64,000 nt of DNA, taken from positions 8,551,501 to 8,615,500 of the forward strand of contig CP107926.1 of the NCBI GenBank assembly GCA_036015235.1. Direction: 5' to 3'. Shown here piece after piece: positions 42,629-51,858 of the stretch. The stretch's first letter is position 1, and every line of letters begins with the position of its first letter. The notes under the pieces were generated by a model. The model searched no databases, was not told the origin of the DNA, and was given only the letters and a program-made list of their open reading frames with translations. This stretch comes from Streptomyces sp. NBC_00433 (lineage in GTDB: Bacteria > Actinomycetota > Actinomycetes > Streptomycetales > Streptomycetaceae). The position numbers were made by a program, and so were the translations under genes.

Positions 42629-44335
42629 TCAGCGGGCCGCCGTGATCGGCAGGTAGACCGGCCGCCACATCGCGGCCCTGACGCGGTTCTCGATGCCCTC
42701 GTCGACCGCCGTGCGGGCGACACCGTCCCGGGCGGCGGCGCGGGCCACGGCGACGGCCACCGAGACGGAGGTCTCGTGCAGCTGGTCGATGAGCGGGAGG
42801 ATCGAGGCTCCCGCGGCGGCGGTGTCGGTCTGCTCCGCGACGGCGTGCGCGGCCGCCGCGAGCATGCCGTCGGTGACCCGCAGGGCGCCGGCGACGATGG
42901 CGCCCAGGCCCAGGCCGGGGAAGACGAGCGCGTTGTTGGCCTGGCCGATCCGGAAGGTGACGCCGTCGTGCTCGACCGGGCCGAACGGGCTGCCGGTGGC
43001 GATCAGGGCGCGGCCGCCCGTCCAGGCCAGCAGGTCGGCGGGGACGGCCTCGGCCAGCCGCGTCGGGTTGGACATGGGCAGGATGATCGGGCGCGGTGCG
43101 TGCGCGGCCATCGTCCGTACGATCTCCTCGGTGAAGGCGCCGCCCTGCCCCGAGGTGCCGATCAGGATCGTGGGGCGCACCCGGCGTACGGTCTCGGCCA
43201 GCGGGATGCCGCCGATACGCCCGTCCTGCTGCCAGCCGGCGACCTCGGCGGCGCGGCGGGCGTAGCCGAGCTGGAAGTCGCGCAGACCGCTCTGGCCCTC
43301 GGTGAGCAGGCCGTGGCGGTCGACGGCCCAGATGCGCTCCGTGGCCCGCGGCCGGGTCAGCCCCTCGGCCACCAGGGCGTCCCTCAACTGGTCGGCGACG
43401 CCGATGCCGGCCGTGCCGGCGCCGAAGACCACGACGCGGTGTTCGGGCAGCGGCACACCGCCGGCTGCGACGCCGGACAGGACGGCGGCGAGGTTGACCG
43501 CCCCGGTGCCCTGGATGTCGTCGTTGAAGGTGAAGACCTCGTCGCGGTAGCGCTCCAGGACGCGGCGGGCGTTGGCCGGGCCGAAGTCCTCCCAGTGCAG
43601 CAGGGCACCGGGGAAGAGCTTCGTCGCGGCGGTGACGTAGGCGTCGATGAAGGCGTCGTACGTGGCCACGTCGACGCGCTCGTGCCGGTTGCCCAGGTAG
43701 AGGGGGTCGTGCAGCAGCTCCGTACGGCCGGTGCCGACGTCCAGCATCACCGGCAGGGTGCGGCGCGGGTCGATGCCCGCGGCGGCGGTGTAGACCGCGA
43801 GCTTGCCCACCGCGATGTCGATACCGCCCACACCCCAGTCGCCGATGCCGAGGATCGCCTCGCCGTCGGTGGCGACGATCAGGTCCACGTCGCCGGCCCC
43901 CAGACCGGACGCGCGCAGCGAGCGTTCGATGACCTCGGGGGCGTCCACCGACAGGTAGACGCCGCGGGGCCGCCGGTATTCGTAGCTGTAGCGCTCGATC
44001 GCCTCGCCGACCGTCGGGGTGTAGACGATCGGCAGCATCTCCGCCAGGTGGTCCCCGATCAGCCGGTAGAAGAGGACGCTGTTCCGGTCGTGCAGCGCGG
44101 TCAGGTAGACGTTCTTCGCCAGGTCGCTCGGCTGGGCGCCGTACTGCTGGTAGGCGCGGTCCACCTGCTGGTCCAGCGTCAGCACCTGCGGCGGCACCAG
44201 TCCCACCAGGTCCAGGTCCCTGCGCTCCTGGTGGGTGAAGGCGGTGCCGCGGTTCAGCAGCGGATTGCTCAGCACCGCCCGCCGCCGCGCGGTGGTCTCG
44301 ATACGGTCCTGCGCCGGGTCCGGCTGGTTCGCCAC
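42629..44335 (-). CDS. NAD-dependent malic enzyme
   Basis: This is a 568-residue enzyme that oxidatively decarboxylates malate to pyruvate. It has the substrate motif LPIVYTPTVGEA (catalytic Tyr), metal ligands in HWEDFG (E, D) and FTFNDDIQGTGAVN (D), NAD motif VVVFGAGTAGIGVAD and SNPTRLAE. Length and motifs match the large bacterial/eukaryotic-type NAD malic enzymes (MaeA class). It appears to be monocistronic. It links the TCA cycle to pyruvate. Confidence 0.94.
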   Translation of the reverse strand: MANQPDPAQDRIETTARRRAVLSNPLLNRGTAFTHQERRDLDLVGLVPPQVLTLDQQVDRAYQQYGAQPSDLAKNVYLTALHDRNSVLFYRLIGDHLAEMLPIVYTPTVGEAIERYSYEYRRPRGVYLSVDAPEVIERSLRASGLGAGDVDLIVATDGEAILGIGDWGVGGIDIAVGKLAVYTAAAGIDPRRTLPVMLDVGTGRTELLHDPLYLGNRHERVDVATYDAFIDAYVTAATKLFPGALLHWEDFGPANARRVLERYRDEVFTFNDDIQGTGAVNLAAVLSGVAAGGVPLPEHRVVVFGAGTAGIGVADQLRDALVAEGLTRPRATERIWAVDRHGLLTEGQSGLRDFQLGYARRAAEVAGWQQDGRIGGIPLAETVRRVRPTILIGTSGQGGAFTEEIVRTMAAHAPRPIILPMSNPTRLAEAVPADLLAWTGGRALIATGSPFGPVEHDGVTFRIGQANNALVFPGLGLGAIVAGALRVTDGMLAAAAHAVAEQTDTAAAGASILPLIDQLHETSVSVAVAVARAAARDGVARTAVDEGIENRVRAAMWRPVYLPITAAR

Positions 44336-44447
44336 GATGGGCTCCTCTCGGGTGGGCCCCGACTCGCCCGCGCCGTCCGCACTCCGCGACGCGGGCCAGA
44401 TCCCCCGAGGACCCGGCGGCTGCTGCGCACGCCGACCTGACCTGGCG

Positions 44448-45059
44448 CTACGAGGAGGGCGGTGTCAGGACGGAGTCGATGAGGTAGACCGTCGCATTGC
44501 GGGTCTTGATGTTGCCGCAGACGATGTTCGCGGTGTTGTTGACCTTGAAGGTGGTCCCCGACCCGGACGTGGTGAGGTTGGCGCCCTCCAGCGTCTTGAA
44601 GGAGCCGTGGGGCAGTTCCGCGGGTGTGATCCGCTTGCCGTTCACCACGTGGTAGCCGAGGACCTTCTTCAGCTGGGACGTGTTGGTGAGCAGCGACGCC
44701 AGCTTGGAGGCCGACAGCTTCTTGAACGCCGCATTCGTCGGCGCGAAGACCGTGGCGTCCTTCGCCGAGTTGAGGGTGTCGAACAGGCCGGCCCGTTTGA
44801 GCCCCGCGACCAGGGTGGCCAGCTGCGGGTTCGTGGCCGCGGCCGTGGCCACGTCGGCCTGGGCCATCACCGCCGCGCTGCCGGAGCAGCCGCTGCCGAA
44901 GGTCCCGTCGGAGGTGGTGGGGCTCGGCGAGGCGGCCCCCGGGCCGGAAGCGGCAGGAGCGGCGGTGGCGGTGGCGATCCCGCTCAGCGACAGGGGTACG
45001 GCGACGGCGGCCGCGGTCAGCACCACGGCGACTCGGCGGGGGATGCGGGTCTGCGTCAT
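44448..45059 (-). CDS. secreted fasciclin-domain protein
   Basis: This is a 203-residue protein with a signal peptide (RRVAVVLTAAAVAVPLSLSG, cleavage near ATAAPA), a Ser/Pro linker and one FAS1 domain (LFDTLNSAKDATVFAPTNAAF, VLGYHVVNG, VYLIDSVL). FAS1 domains mediate adhesion at the cell surface. Its ATG forms an ATGA overlap with the frame of the beta-lactamase-like gene upstream, though its own promoter probably lies near 45240-45270, where AT content rises. It resembles MPT70-type secreted proteins. Confidence 0.9.
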   Translation of the reverse strand: MTQTRIPRRVAVVLTAAAVAVPLSLSGIATATAAPAASGPGAASPSPTTSDGTFGSGCSGSAAVMAQADVATAAATNPQLATLVAGLKRAGLFDTLNSAKDATVFAPTNAAFKKLSASKLASLLTNTSQLKKVLGYHVVNGKRITPAELPHGSFKTLEGANLTTSGSGTTFKVNNTANIVCGNIKTRNATVYLIDSVLTPPSS

Positions 45060-46282
45060 GTCGATTCCTCATTTCCGCTGTGGGACTGCGGGCACGCGGC
45101 AATCGGGAGGCAGGGCTGTCGGGGAGCCGGCCCGGGGGAGAGGTCCGGGGCCGGACGGGAAGGGGGGAGTGGGGAGGCCGGCGGAGGGCGCCGGCTCACG
45201 TGATCCCTTCGAGAGTGGCAGCGCCCTGCTGAGCACGCACCTTTTGCCCGGGTCATATTCGTACACAGGTTCGATAACATGGCGGGGCAGGCGCCTGGGC
45301 GCCCCCCGGCCGACGGCTCGCACAGGGCGCGCAGGGCGTCCACGGCGATGCGGGCGGCCGTGCCGACGGCGGCGGGAAGCGTGGCGGCGGTGTCGGGGGT
45401 GCGGGTGAAGACCGCGACGGCGTAGCGGCCGCCGTCGGGATACTCCACGACGCCGACCTCGTGGCGCAGCGTCGGCAAGGTGCCGGTCTTGCCCGCGCCG
45501 CGGACGTCGTCGAAGGGGAAACCGGAGGCCAGCCGGTGCGGCCAGACCTGGAGGGCCAGCAGGCGGCGGATGGCGGCACCGTGCTCCGGCGCGCACGCCT
45601 CGTCGCGCCACACGGCGCCCAGCAGGGCGGTCATCTCCCCGGGGGTGCTCCCATTGGGGCCGGCCGGGTCGAGCGCCCACAGGCGGTTGACGACACGCGG
45701 GTCCGCGAGCGCCTGGGCGCCGCCGGGGCCGGCGTCCTCGCGGATGGAGGTGAGGATCTCGCCGAAGGTGTGGACCGCGCGGGTGCGGGTCAGCCCCAGG
45801 CGGGCGGTGCCGTGGTTGACGGCTTCCAGGCCGACGCGCGCCAGCAGCACGTCCGCGGCGGCGTTGTCGCTGACCGCCGCCATCAGGTACGCGATGTCGA
45901 GCAGGGACATACGGACCGGGTCGAGCATGGCCGCAAGCCCGGTGGGCCCCGGGGTGCGGCCGGCCGGCGGGCACTCGGTCTGCTCTGCCAGGTCGAGGCG
46001 GCCGCCGGCGGACGCCTGGTGGAGGGCGACCGGCAGGCAGAGTTTGTGGACGCTGCCGGTGCACACCTCCTGGTCGCCGCCGGCGTCGGCCTGCGGGCCG
46101 GAGTCGATGTCGCGGGAGTGCAGCCAGCCGGTGACGGCGGCGTCGGCGAAGGCGGCCCGGATACGTTGGCAGGGGGTCGGTCGCCGCCAACCCCGCCGAC
46201 CCCTCCTGACGCCGGCGGGCCGTGGCGCCCGCCCGCCGGGGCGAGGGCTTCGAGGAGTGCCGGAAGGCGACCGAGGGCTCAA
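45056..46282 (-). CDS. class A beta-lactamase-like serine hydrolase with unclear ends
   Basis: The frame holds a complete catalytic domain: SVHK (SxxK) within CTGSVHKLCLP, SDN in AAVSDNAAADVLL, and KTG in GAGKTGTLPTL. Homologous sequence begins around QRIRAAFADAAVTGWLHSRD (near 46180), but no ATG or GTG lies there; the nearest start codons are a TTG at 46282 (used here) or a GTG at 46384 that would overlap the divergent gene. After about 45300 the frame continues for roughly 80 residues of low-complexity Pro/Arg sequence. There is no signal peptide. It is either an N-terminally damaged gene or one with an unusual start. Confidence 0.6.
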   Translation of the reverse strand: MSPRSPSGTPRSPRPGGRAPRPAGVRRGRRGWRRPTPCQRIRAAFADAAVTGWLHSRDIDSGPQADAGGDQEVCTGSVHKLCLPVALHQASAGGRLDLAEQTECPPAGRTPGPTGLAAMLDPVRMSLLDIAYLMAAVSDNAAADVLLARVGLEAVNHGTARLGLTRTRAVHTFGEILTSIREDAGPGGAQALADPRVVNRLWALDPAGPNGSTPGEMTALLGAVWRDEACAPEHGAAIRRLLALQVWPHRLASGFPFDDVRGAGKTGTLPTLRHEVGVVEYPDGGRYAVAVFTRTPDTAATLPAAVGTAARIAVDALRALCEPSAGGRPGACPAMLSNLCTNMTRAKGACSAGRCHSRRDHVSRRPPPASPLPPSRPAPDLSPGPAPRQPCLPIAACPQSHSGNEEST

Positions 46283-46377
46283 CGCGCAGGCGGGCGGCTC
46301 CGCGCGGCCGCGGCCGCCCTCCCTGCCGGCGCCGGGCCGCCACGACCGCCCCGCGCGGGGTTCGCTAGCGTGGCGGG

Positions 46378-47682
46378 ATGACACGACGTGGGGGGAGGCT
46401 CGCGGCTGCCGCGGGCATCGTGGGCTGTACGGCGATGCTGCTGGCCGGCTGCGGGACGGCGACCGCCTCGGGCGGCGACACGAGCGCGACCCGGCTCGGC
46501 TACACCGAGCACGCGGGGGCCGTGGAATTCGCGGCGCAGGACTACGGCAGCACCAAGGGCTACGTGGCTCCCGGCCAGGGCCTGCGGCAGCTCGTACCGC
46601 TCGGCGACTGCGCCCTGGGCGTGGGGACGTTCAACAACGGCTACCGCTACGCGAACGTCAACTGGACCGGCTCGGACGGCTGCACCACCTTCTCGATCAC
46701 CCCGCCCCCGGGAACCGCCGAGGAGAGCGACAAGCCCTACTCGATGCGCACCGGCTGGACCGGCGGCGGCCTCCAGGCGGACGTGGCCGTGCCGTGGCCG
46801 GACGGCTCGCTGATCGGCGTCGGCGGCGGGCTGACCCGCCGCAAGCCCGACGGCGAACTGGTCCCGCTCGCCGAGCTGCCGCTGACCTTCAACACCCACC
46901 CCGAGCACGAGACCGACGACGACGCCTCGGTGAATGCCGCGATCCGGGTCGGCGACCGGCTGCTGGTCGGCGGCGGCGAATACGTCGCCAGGGTCGAGTC
47001 GCCGTACGTCTTCGCGTCCGACGACCAGGGCGCCACCGTCCACCGCGTGCCGCTCCCCGCCGCGGGCGAGCCCGCGCACACCCCCGTCGGCGGCTTCGCC
47101 GCCCACGGCACCGACGTCGTCGCCTTCGGCGCCGCCGCCACCAATTCCTACGACTTCCACACCTCCGACGGCACCCTGCCCTTCTGGCACAGCACGGACG
47201 GCGGCACGCACTGGACCGCGGGCACCGTCACCGCGACCCCGCCCGGCACGCAGGTGCACAGCGTGCTGTACGCCGCCGGCCGGTGGTACGCGGTGGGCGG
47301 CTACGCGCGGACCGGCGACGTCTACGACTCCCTGCCGCTGGTGCTGACCAGCACCGACGGCGCCCGCTGGACGCGCGCCGACACCGCGGCGATGGGCGCG
47401 GGCGAGATCGTCGCGGCGACGGTGGACGGCGCGGGCCGCCCGGTGCTGGTCGGCACGGCCGCGCAGCACAAGGCGAAGCCGGAGTCCCCGACGGTGAGAT
47501 GCGGTGCGATGTGGGTCGGCGACGGCACCGCGTCGACCGCGCACTGGAAGCGCGGCGGCCTCGGCTGCGGCGAGGACTGGCCGACCACCGCCGCCACGCT
47601 GGCCGACGGCCGCGTGCTGATCGCGGGCAACCGCGACCTGTGGGTCTCCGCCGGCCCGCACGCGAAGTCCGCGGCCGGCTGA
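46378..47682 (+). CDS. lipoprotein with beta-propeller-like repeats
   Basis: This is a 434-residue secreted protein with a signal sequence and lipobox LLAGC (Cys 25). The mature region contains repeated Asp-box-like turns (SDDQGATVHRVPL, STDGGTHWTAGTV, STDGARWTRADT), as in sialidase- or sortilin-type beta-propellers. No catalytic residues are evident. It is likely a cell-surface binding protein of unknown ligand. It has an isolated promoter region shared with the divergent beta-lactamase-like frame. Confidence 0.75.
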   Translation: MTRRGGRLAAAAGIVGCTAMLLAGCGTATASGGDTSATRLGYTEHAGAVEFAAQDYGSTKGYVAPGQGLRQLVPLGDCALGVGTFNNGYRYANVNWTGSDGCTTFSITPPPGTAEESDKPYSMRTGWTGGGLQADVAVPWPDGSLIGVGGGLTRRKPDGELVPLAELPLTFNTHPEHETDDDASVNAAIRVGDRLLVGGGEYVARVESPYVFASDDQGATVHRVPLPAAGEPAHTPVGGFAAHGTDVVAFGAAATNSYDFHTSDGTLPFWHSTDGGTHWTAGTVTATPPGTQVHSVLYAAGRWYAVGGYARTGDVYDSLPLVLTSTDGARWTRADTAAMGAGEIVAATVDGAGRPVLVGTAAQHKAKPESPTVRCGAMWVGDGTASTAHWKRGGLGCGEDWPTTAATLADGRVLIAGNRDLWVSAGPHAKSAAG

Positions 47683-47690
47683 AGGCCCTC

Positions 47691-47713
47691 CGCGGCGGGG
47701 ATCCCCGGCCGCG
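47691..47713. terminator. bidirectional terminator hairpin
   Basis: CGCGGCGGGG pairs with CCCCGGCCGCG around AT with one bulged G, giving a roughly 9-10 bp stem. It lies eight bases past the lipoprotein stop and 17 before the convergent sortase stop. Confidence 0.7.
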
Positions 47714-47729
47714 CGTGCGACCCGGCGGT

Positions 47730-48374
47730 TCAGTCCAGCGTCGCGTAGACGATGAGGTTGTCCACCGGGTGGCCGTGGGCGTCGAAGGCACCGTCGCAGG
47801 TGATCAGCCGCAGGGCGTGGTCAGCGGTGGGGCCGTAGACCTCCTGCGTCGGGAAGGACTTCTTGCTGACGCTCTCGACGGCCGTGACGGTGAAGTGCGC
47901 CGCCTGCCCGCCGGCGTTGGTGACGGCGATGTCGGCGCCCTTGGCGATGTCCTTCAGGTCGTGGAAGACGGCCTTGCCGAAGCGCGTGGAATTGTGGCCG
48001 ACGATGACGGCAGGCCCGGCTTCACCCGGCACCGGGCCGCCGGTGTACCAGCCGGCGGTCATCCCCTTGTCGGGCGGCGGGACTTCGAGGGTGCCGTCCG
48101 CCTGGAGACCGAGCTTCATCAGGGGCGCGGAGATCCCGATCGAGGGGATGGCGACCTTGACGGGTGCCGGGGGCTGCCGGACCGGAGCGGTGGTCGCGGC
48201 TCTGCCCGCGGCGACGGCGGCGGCAGTGGAGGGCGGTGCCGGCGGGGCCGTCGGAGCGGTCGTGCCGGAGGGCGCCGACGAGCAGCCGGCGAGCACGGTG
48301 AGGACCGCGAGGGCGAGGCCTGCGGCGGCCGGCCGGGCGAGCGGGCGCCGTACCTGAGGCGGAGCGGAGGACAC
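47730..48374 (-). CDS. class F sortase
   Basis: This is a 214-residue protein with an N-terminal lipobox-like signal (LTVLAGC) and a Pro/Ala-rich linker, then a sortase domain: IPSIGISAPLMKLGL, catalytic His in VIVGHNSTRFG and catalytic Cys in LRLITCDG. Class F enzymes are typical of Actinobacteria, and their transpeptidase targets are poorly known. The gene lies 88 bases downstream of a small surface-type protein gene, a possible substrate or partner, although that protein lacks LPxTG. Confidence 0.88.
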   Translation of the reverse strand: MSSAPPQVRRPLARPAAAGLALAVLTVLAGCSSAPSGTTAPTAPPAPPSTAAAVAAGRAATTAPVRQPPAPVKVAIPSIGISAPLMKLGLQADGTLEVPPPDKGMTAGWYTGGPVPGEAGPAVIVGHNSTRFGKAVFHDLKDIAKGADIAVTNAGGQAAHFTVTAVESVSKKSFPTQEVYGPTADHALRLITCDGAFDAHGHPVDNLIVYATLD

Positions 48375-48462
48375 AACGGGCTCCAGAACTGGGCGGGTTG
48401 GGGACGCGGTGGCGCCGCCCTGCCGAGGGCGGCGCCACTGTCGTGCCGGGGTGGACGCCGTG

Positions 48463-48876
48463 TCAGCCCTGACGCCGGTCGGCGGAGCGGCGGCGCAGGA
48501 CGACGGTGCCGGCGCCCGCGAGCAGGAGCGCGCCGGCCGCGGCCGTCACGAGGGTGCTGACATCGCTGCCGCTGTTCGCGGCCGGCGCCTCGCCCGCGGC
48601 GACGGCGCCTCGCGGGACCGCCTTGGCTGCCCTGGCCGCCGCGTCGTCCTTGGCCTTCTGCACGGCGGCCTGGTCGCGCGACGTCGCGGGCGCCGCGGAC
48701 TGCGCCTTGGCCTTGGCGGCCCTGGCCTTGTCCGCGGCGGCCTTGTCACGCGCCGTCGGCGCCGAGGCCGAAGGAGTCGGCGCGGGCGAGGCGATCGCCG
48801 CGGCCGCGGGGACGAGGAGCGCGCCGGACGCGACGGCGGTCAGGACCGCGACGCGCAGGCGGAGGTGGTGGGGCAT
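48463..48876 (-). CDS. small secreted Ala-rich protein with C-terminal membrane anchor
   Basis: This is a 137-residue protein with a signal peptide (RLRVAVLTAVASGALLVPAA), an Ala/Lys-rich helical middle (RDKAAADKARAAKAKAQ), then a membrane helix (LVTAAAGALLLAGAGTVVL) and the tail RRRSADRRQG. That layout is sortase-substrate-like, but the LPxTG position reads NSGSDVS. The ATG at 48876 is preferred over a longer frame because it starts the signal peptide. It neighbours the class F sortase. Confidence 0.75.
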   Translation of the reverse strand: MPHHLRLRVAVLTAVASGALLVPAAAAIASPAPTPSASAPTARDKAAADKARAAKAKAQSAAPATSRDQAAVQKAKDDAAARAAKAVPRGAVAAGEAPAANSGSDVSTLVTAAAGALLLAGAGTVVLRRRSADRRQG

Positions 48877-48997
48877 GTGCGACTCCAGTTCCAGCCCGGC
48901 GAGTGGTGGGCGGATGCCGGACGGCACCCGCTTCCGGGCGTGGCCCCACACTGGCAACCGGGTGTGAGGAAGTTGTCAGGAAGTCATGCTGATCGCA

Positions 48998-51079
48998 TCA
49001 GGGCCGCCGGCCGGCCGCCGGCAGCCGTACGGTGAAGACCGAGCCCTGCCCCGCGACGCTCACCACACTCGCCGTGCCGCCGTGGGCCTCGGCGAGCTTG
49101 AGGACGATCGCCAGGCCGAGGCCGCTGCCCCCGGTGCTGCGGGTGCGCGACTTCTCCGCCCGCCAGAAGCGGTCGAAGACGTGCGGGACGTCCTGCTCCG
49201 GGATGCCGCTGCCGGTGTCGGCCACCTCCACGGCCACCACCTTCCCCTCGATTTTGCGCGGACGGTCCGCCTCCTTCACTTCGTCCGCGGAATCGGTGAC
49301 GTACGCCCGCAGCGTCACCGTGCCGCCGGGCGGTGTGTGGCGTACGGCGTTGGAGACCAGATTGCTCACGGCCTGGCGCAGCCGGACCGGGTCGGCGTCG
49401 AAAAGCGGCGGCCGCGGCTCCCCGGGCGCCCCCGCGGAGACCGCGAGCGAGACGCCCGCCGCCTCGGCCCGCGCCTGGTGCGCCGCTGCGACCTGGCCGA
49501 GGAGGTCGTCGATGAGTACGGCTTCCGGGTGCAGGCGCAGCGTGCCCGCGTCGGCCGCCGCCAGGTCCTGCAGGTCGTCGATGATGTGCTGCAACTGCAC
49601 CGCCTCCTCCAGCAGCGACGCGACGAACGCCGGGTCCGGCTCGGCCAGGCCGTCCTGCGCCGCCTCCAGCCAGCCGCGGATGTTGCTCAGCGGGGTGCGC
49701 AGCTCGTGGGCGATGTCGCTGACCATGGCCTTGCGCTGCTCTTCGAGGCGGGAGCGGTGCAGGGCCATGTCGTTGAAGGTCGCCGCCAGCCGTCCTATCT
49801 CGTTGTCGGCCCCGACGGGCACGGGCGCCGACTCCAGCCCCTGCCGCATCCGCTGGGCGGCGCCGGTGAGCGCGTGCAGGGGGCGTACCAGCCGGACACC
49901 GGCGATCACCGAGACCCCGATGGTGAGCAGCAGCACGAGCGCGGTGGCCCCCGCGATCCGGGCGGTGTTCGACGGCGACAGGTCGAACCCGGGCACGCTG
50001 ACCGCGGCGGGGGAGTCGATGAACAGCAGCGCGGGCGCCGCGACATAGGCGGTGAGCTGTTCGCGGCGCGCGCTGTCGACACAGGAGGCGATGGCCCGGT
50101 CGTCCGCGCTGGCATGGGCGGCGGGTACGGGCTCCGCGAGCGGTCCCGCGCGCCCGTCGGAGTCGCCCGCCGCTCTCGCCTTGGCCGCCCTCGCGGTTGC
50201 CGCCTGCTGGTCCGCGGCCCTCTTCTTCACCAGGTCCGCTCGGGCATCGGATGCGGGCACCGCGCTCGGCTGCCCGCCGGTGGCGGGCTGCCCGTATCCC
50301 CGGTCCCAGGACAGGTCGGGGTTCAGCTTCAGCGTCACGCCCGTACGGCCCTGGCGCTTCATGCAGGCGTCGGCGAGCAGGCCGAGGGAGAGCAGGGCCT
50401 TCTTCTCGGTCGCCGTGGGTGCGTCCGTCGCGGAATTCCGGCACTTGTCGGCCTGGACGGCGTCGGCGGAGTCGCTGACGAAGCTGATACGGGGACGCCC
50501 GCTCGCGCCCTGGACGATGTCCGCCGCGATGCCCATGCGGCTCAGGCAGTCCACGCTCTCCGCGGCGGTCCGCCGCAGTTGGGCGCGTTCCTTCGCGGGG
50601 AGCAGGAACGGGCCGACCGCGCGCGGATCGACGCGGTCCGCGCCGGTCGAGTCCGCGTCGGGCACCAGCGCGGTGTCGACGGACAGCGGGTCGACGACCG
50701 CGGAGGACTGCGCAGGCAAGGGGACGGCCGTGGAACCGCCGGAGCGGCCGGCGGCCGAGTCGAAGAGCGGACGCCGGTCCTGGGTGGTCAGCGCGATCCG
50801 GCGCTGCGACTGCCGGGCCAGCGCCAGGACCGTGTCGCCGACGCCGTCCCAGCCGGGGTGGGTGGCCGCGTATCCCAGCAGGACGTTGTAGATGTTGGCG
50901 TCGGCACTGAGGCTCTGGCTCTCCTCCTGGCGGATCGCGCCGGAGGTCGTCTGCACGGCGAGCCACGCGGTGGCGGCGACCGAGCACAGGGCCACCAGGG
51001 CCGAGACGGTCAGCAGCCGGCCGAGCAGGCTCCTGCGCAGCGGCAGCCGCACCCGCGCCCGCGTGTCACGACGACGCAC
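48998..51079 (-). CDS. two-component sensor histidine kinase with large external domain
   Basis: This is a 693-residue kinase. TM1 (about 23-43) and TM2 (about 375-396) flank an unusually long extracytoplasmic sensor of about 330 residues that contains four cysteines (C178, C213, C239, C333). HAMP, HisKA (DIAHELRTPL, phospho-His 458) and HATPase (NLVSNAVRH, DTGSGIPEQD, GGSGLGLAIV) follow. It overlaps the response regulator gene by 14 bases. The sensor has a charged KKRAADQQAATARAAKAR helix. The ligand is unknown; the nearby sortase and surface protein suggest an envelope role. Confidence 0.92.
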   Translation of the reverse strand: MRRRDTRARVRLPLRRSLLGRLLTVSALVALCSVAATAWLAVQTTSGAIRQEESQSLSADANIYNVLLGYAATHPGWDGVGDTVLALARQSQRRIALTTQDRRPLFDSAAGRSGGSTAVPLPAQSSAVVDPLSVDTALVPDADSTGADRVDPRAVGPFLLPAKERAQLRRTAAESVDCLSRMGIAADIVQGASGRPRISFVSDSADAVQADKCRNSATDAPTATEKKALLSLGLLADACMKRQGRTGVTLKLNPDLSWDRGYGQPATGGQPSAVPASDARADLVKKRAADQQAATARAAKARAAGDSDGRAGPLAEPVPAAHASADDRAIASCVDSARREQLTAYVAAPALLFIDSPAAVSVPGFDLSPSNTARIAGATALVLLLTIGVSVIAGVRLVRPLHALTGAAQRMRQGLESAPVPVGADNEIGRLAATFNDMALHRSRLEEQRKAMVSDIAHELRTPLSNIRGWLEAAQDGLAEPDPAFVASLLEEAVQLQHIIDDLQDLAAADAGTLRLHPEAVLIDDLLGQVAAAHQARAEAAGVSLAVSAGAPGEPRPPLFDADPVRLRQAVSNLVSNAVRHTPPGGTVTLRAYVTDSADEVKEADRPRKIEGKVVAVEVADTGSGIPEQDVPHVFDRFWRAEKSRTRSTGGSGLGLAIVLKLAEAHGGTASVVSVAGQGSVFTVRLPAAGRRP

Positions 51080-51797
51080 GGGGCACGTTCCTGGCGGGGT
51101 CCGTCAGCTTGTAGCCGACGCCGAAGACGGTGAGCAGCCGCGCCGGCCGCCGCGGTACGGGCTCGATCTTCTTGCGCAGATGCATGATGTGCACATCGAC
51201 GCTGCGGTCGCTGATGTACTTCTCGAAGCCGTGCAGTTCCTCCAGCAGGCGCTGCCTGCTGAAGACCCGGTCGGGCTCGGCCGCCATCGCGGCGAGGATC
51301 CGGAATTCGCCGGGCGTGCAGTCGACCGGGGCGCCGCCCACCGACACCTCGTGCCGGACCGGATCGACTCTCAGCGCGCCGACCGACAGTGCCTCGTCCT
51401 CGGCGGCGGCGGGCGCGGGTCCGGCGGACCCGCGGTGGCGGCGCAGCAGCGTACGGACCCTGGCCATCAGCTCGCGGGGGCTGAACGGCTTGGTCATGTA
51501 GTCGTCGGCGCCGAGGTCGAGGCCGAGCAGCAGGTCGTCCTCGGTGCTGCGGGCGGTGAGGATCAGCACCGGCACCTCCCGGCGCTCGGCGCGCAGGATC
51601 CGCACGACGTCGAGACCGTCTGCCCTGGGCATCATCACATCGAGCAGGAGCAGGTCGGGCTCCCTGCGCCGGAGCCCGTCGAGAGCGGCCCTGCCGTCCT
51701 CGACGACGGTGACCGCGTGCCCCTCGTACTCGAGGTACCGGCGTATCAGTTCGGCCTGCTTCGCGTCGTCCTCGGCCACCATGATGTCTGCGCACAC
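51066..51797 (-). CDS. OmpR-family response regulator
   Basis: This is a 243-residue regulator with a receiver domain (DD at 10-11, phospho-Asp 53 in LLLLDVMMP, Lys 103 in DDYMTKPF) and a winged-helix DNA-binding domain (CTPGEFRILAAMAAEPDRVF, VHIMHLRKKIEP). The start is uncertain: GTG 51797 has TACCCT about seven bases upstream, suggesting a leaderless mRNA; GTG 51821 is also open. It is the partner of the histidine kinase encoded downstream. Confidence 0.93.
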   Translation of the reverse strand: MCADIMVAEDDAKQAELIRRYLEYEGHAVTVVEDGRAALDGLRRREPDLLLLDVMMPRADGLDVVRILRAERREVPVLILTARSTEDDLLLGLDLGADDYMTKPFSPRELMARVRTLLRRHRGSAGPAPAAAEDEALSVGALRVDPVRHEVSVGGAPVDCTPGEFRILAAMAAEPDRVFSRQRLLEELHGFEKYISDRSVDVHIMHLRKKIEPVPRRPARLLTVFGVGYKLTDPARNVPRASS

Positions 51798-51858
51798 GCG
51801 GTCGAGGGTAGCCGCGCGCACGGCCGTGCCCGGCGGCGGCGGGCATCGCCCTCCGGCG

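Noticed and set aside
45480..48560. Open plus-strand frame of about 1000 codons
   Set aside because: It crosses three real genes on both strands and is highly Arg/Pro-rich; the lipoprotein frame inside it has a signal peptide and domain repeats.
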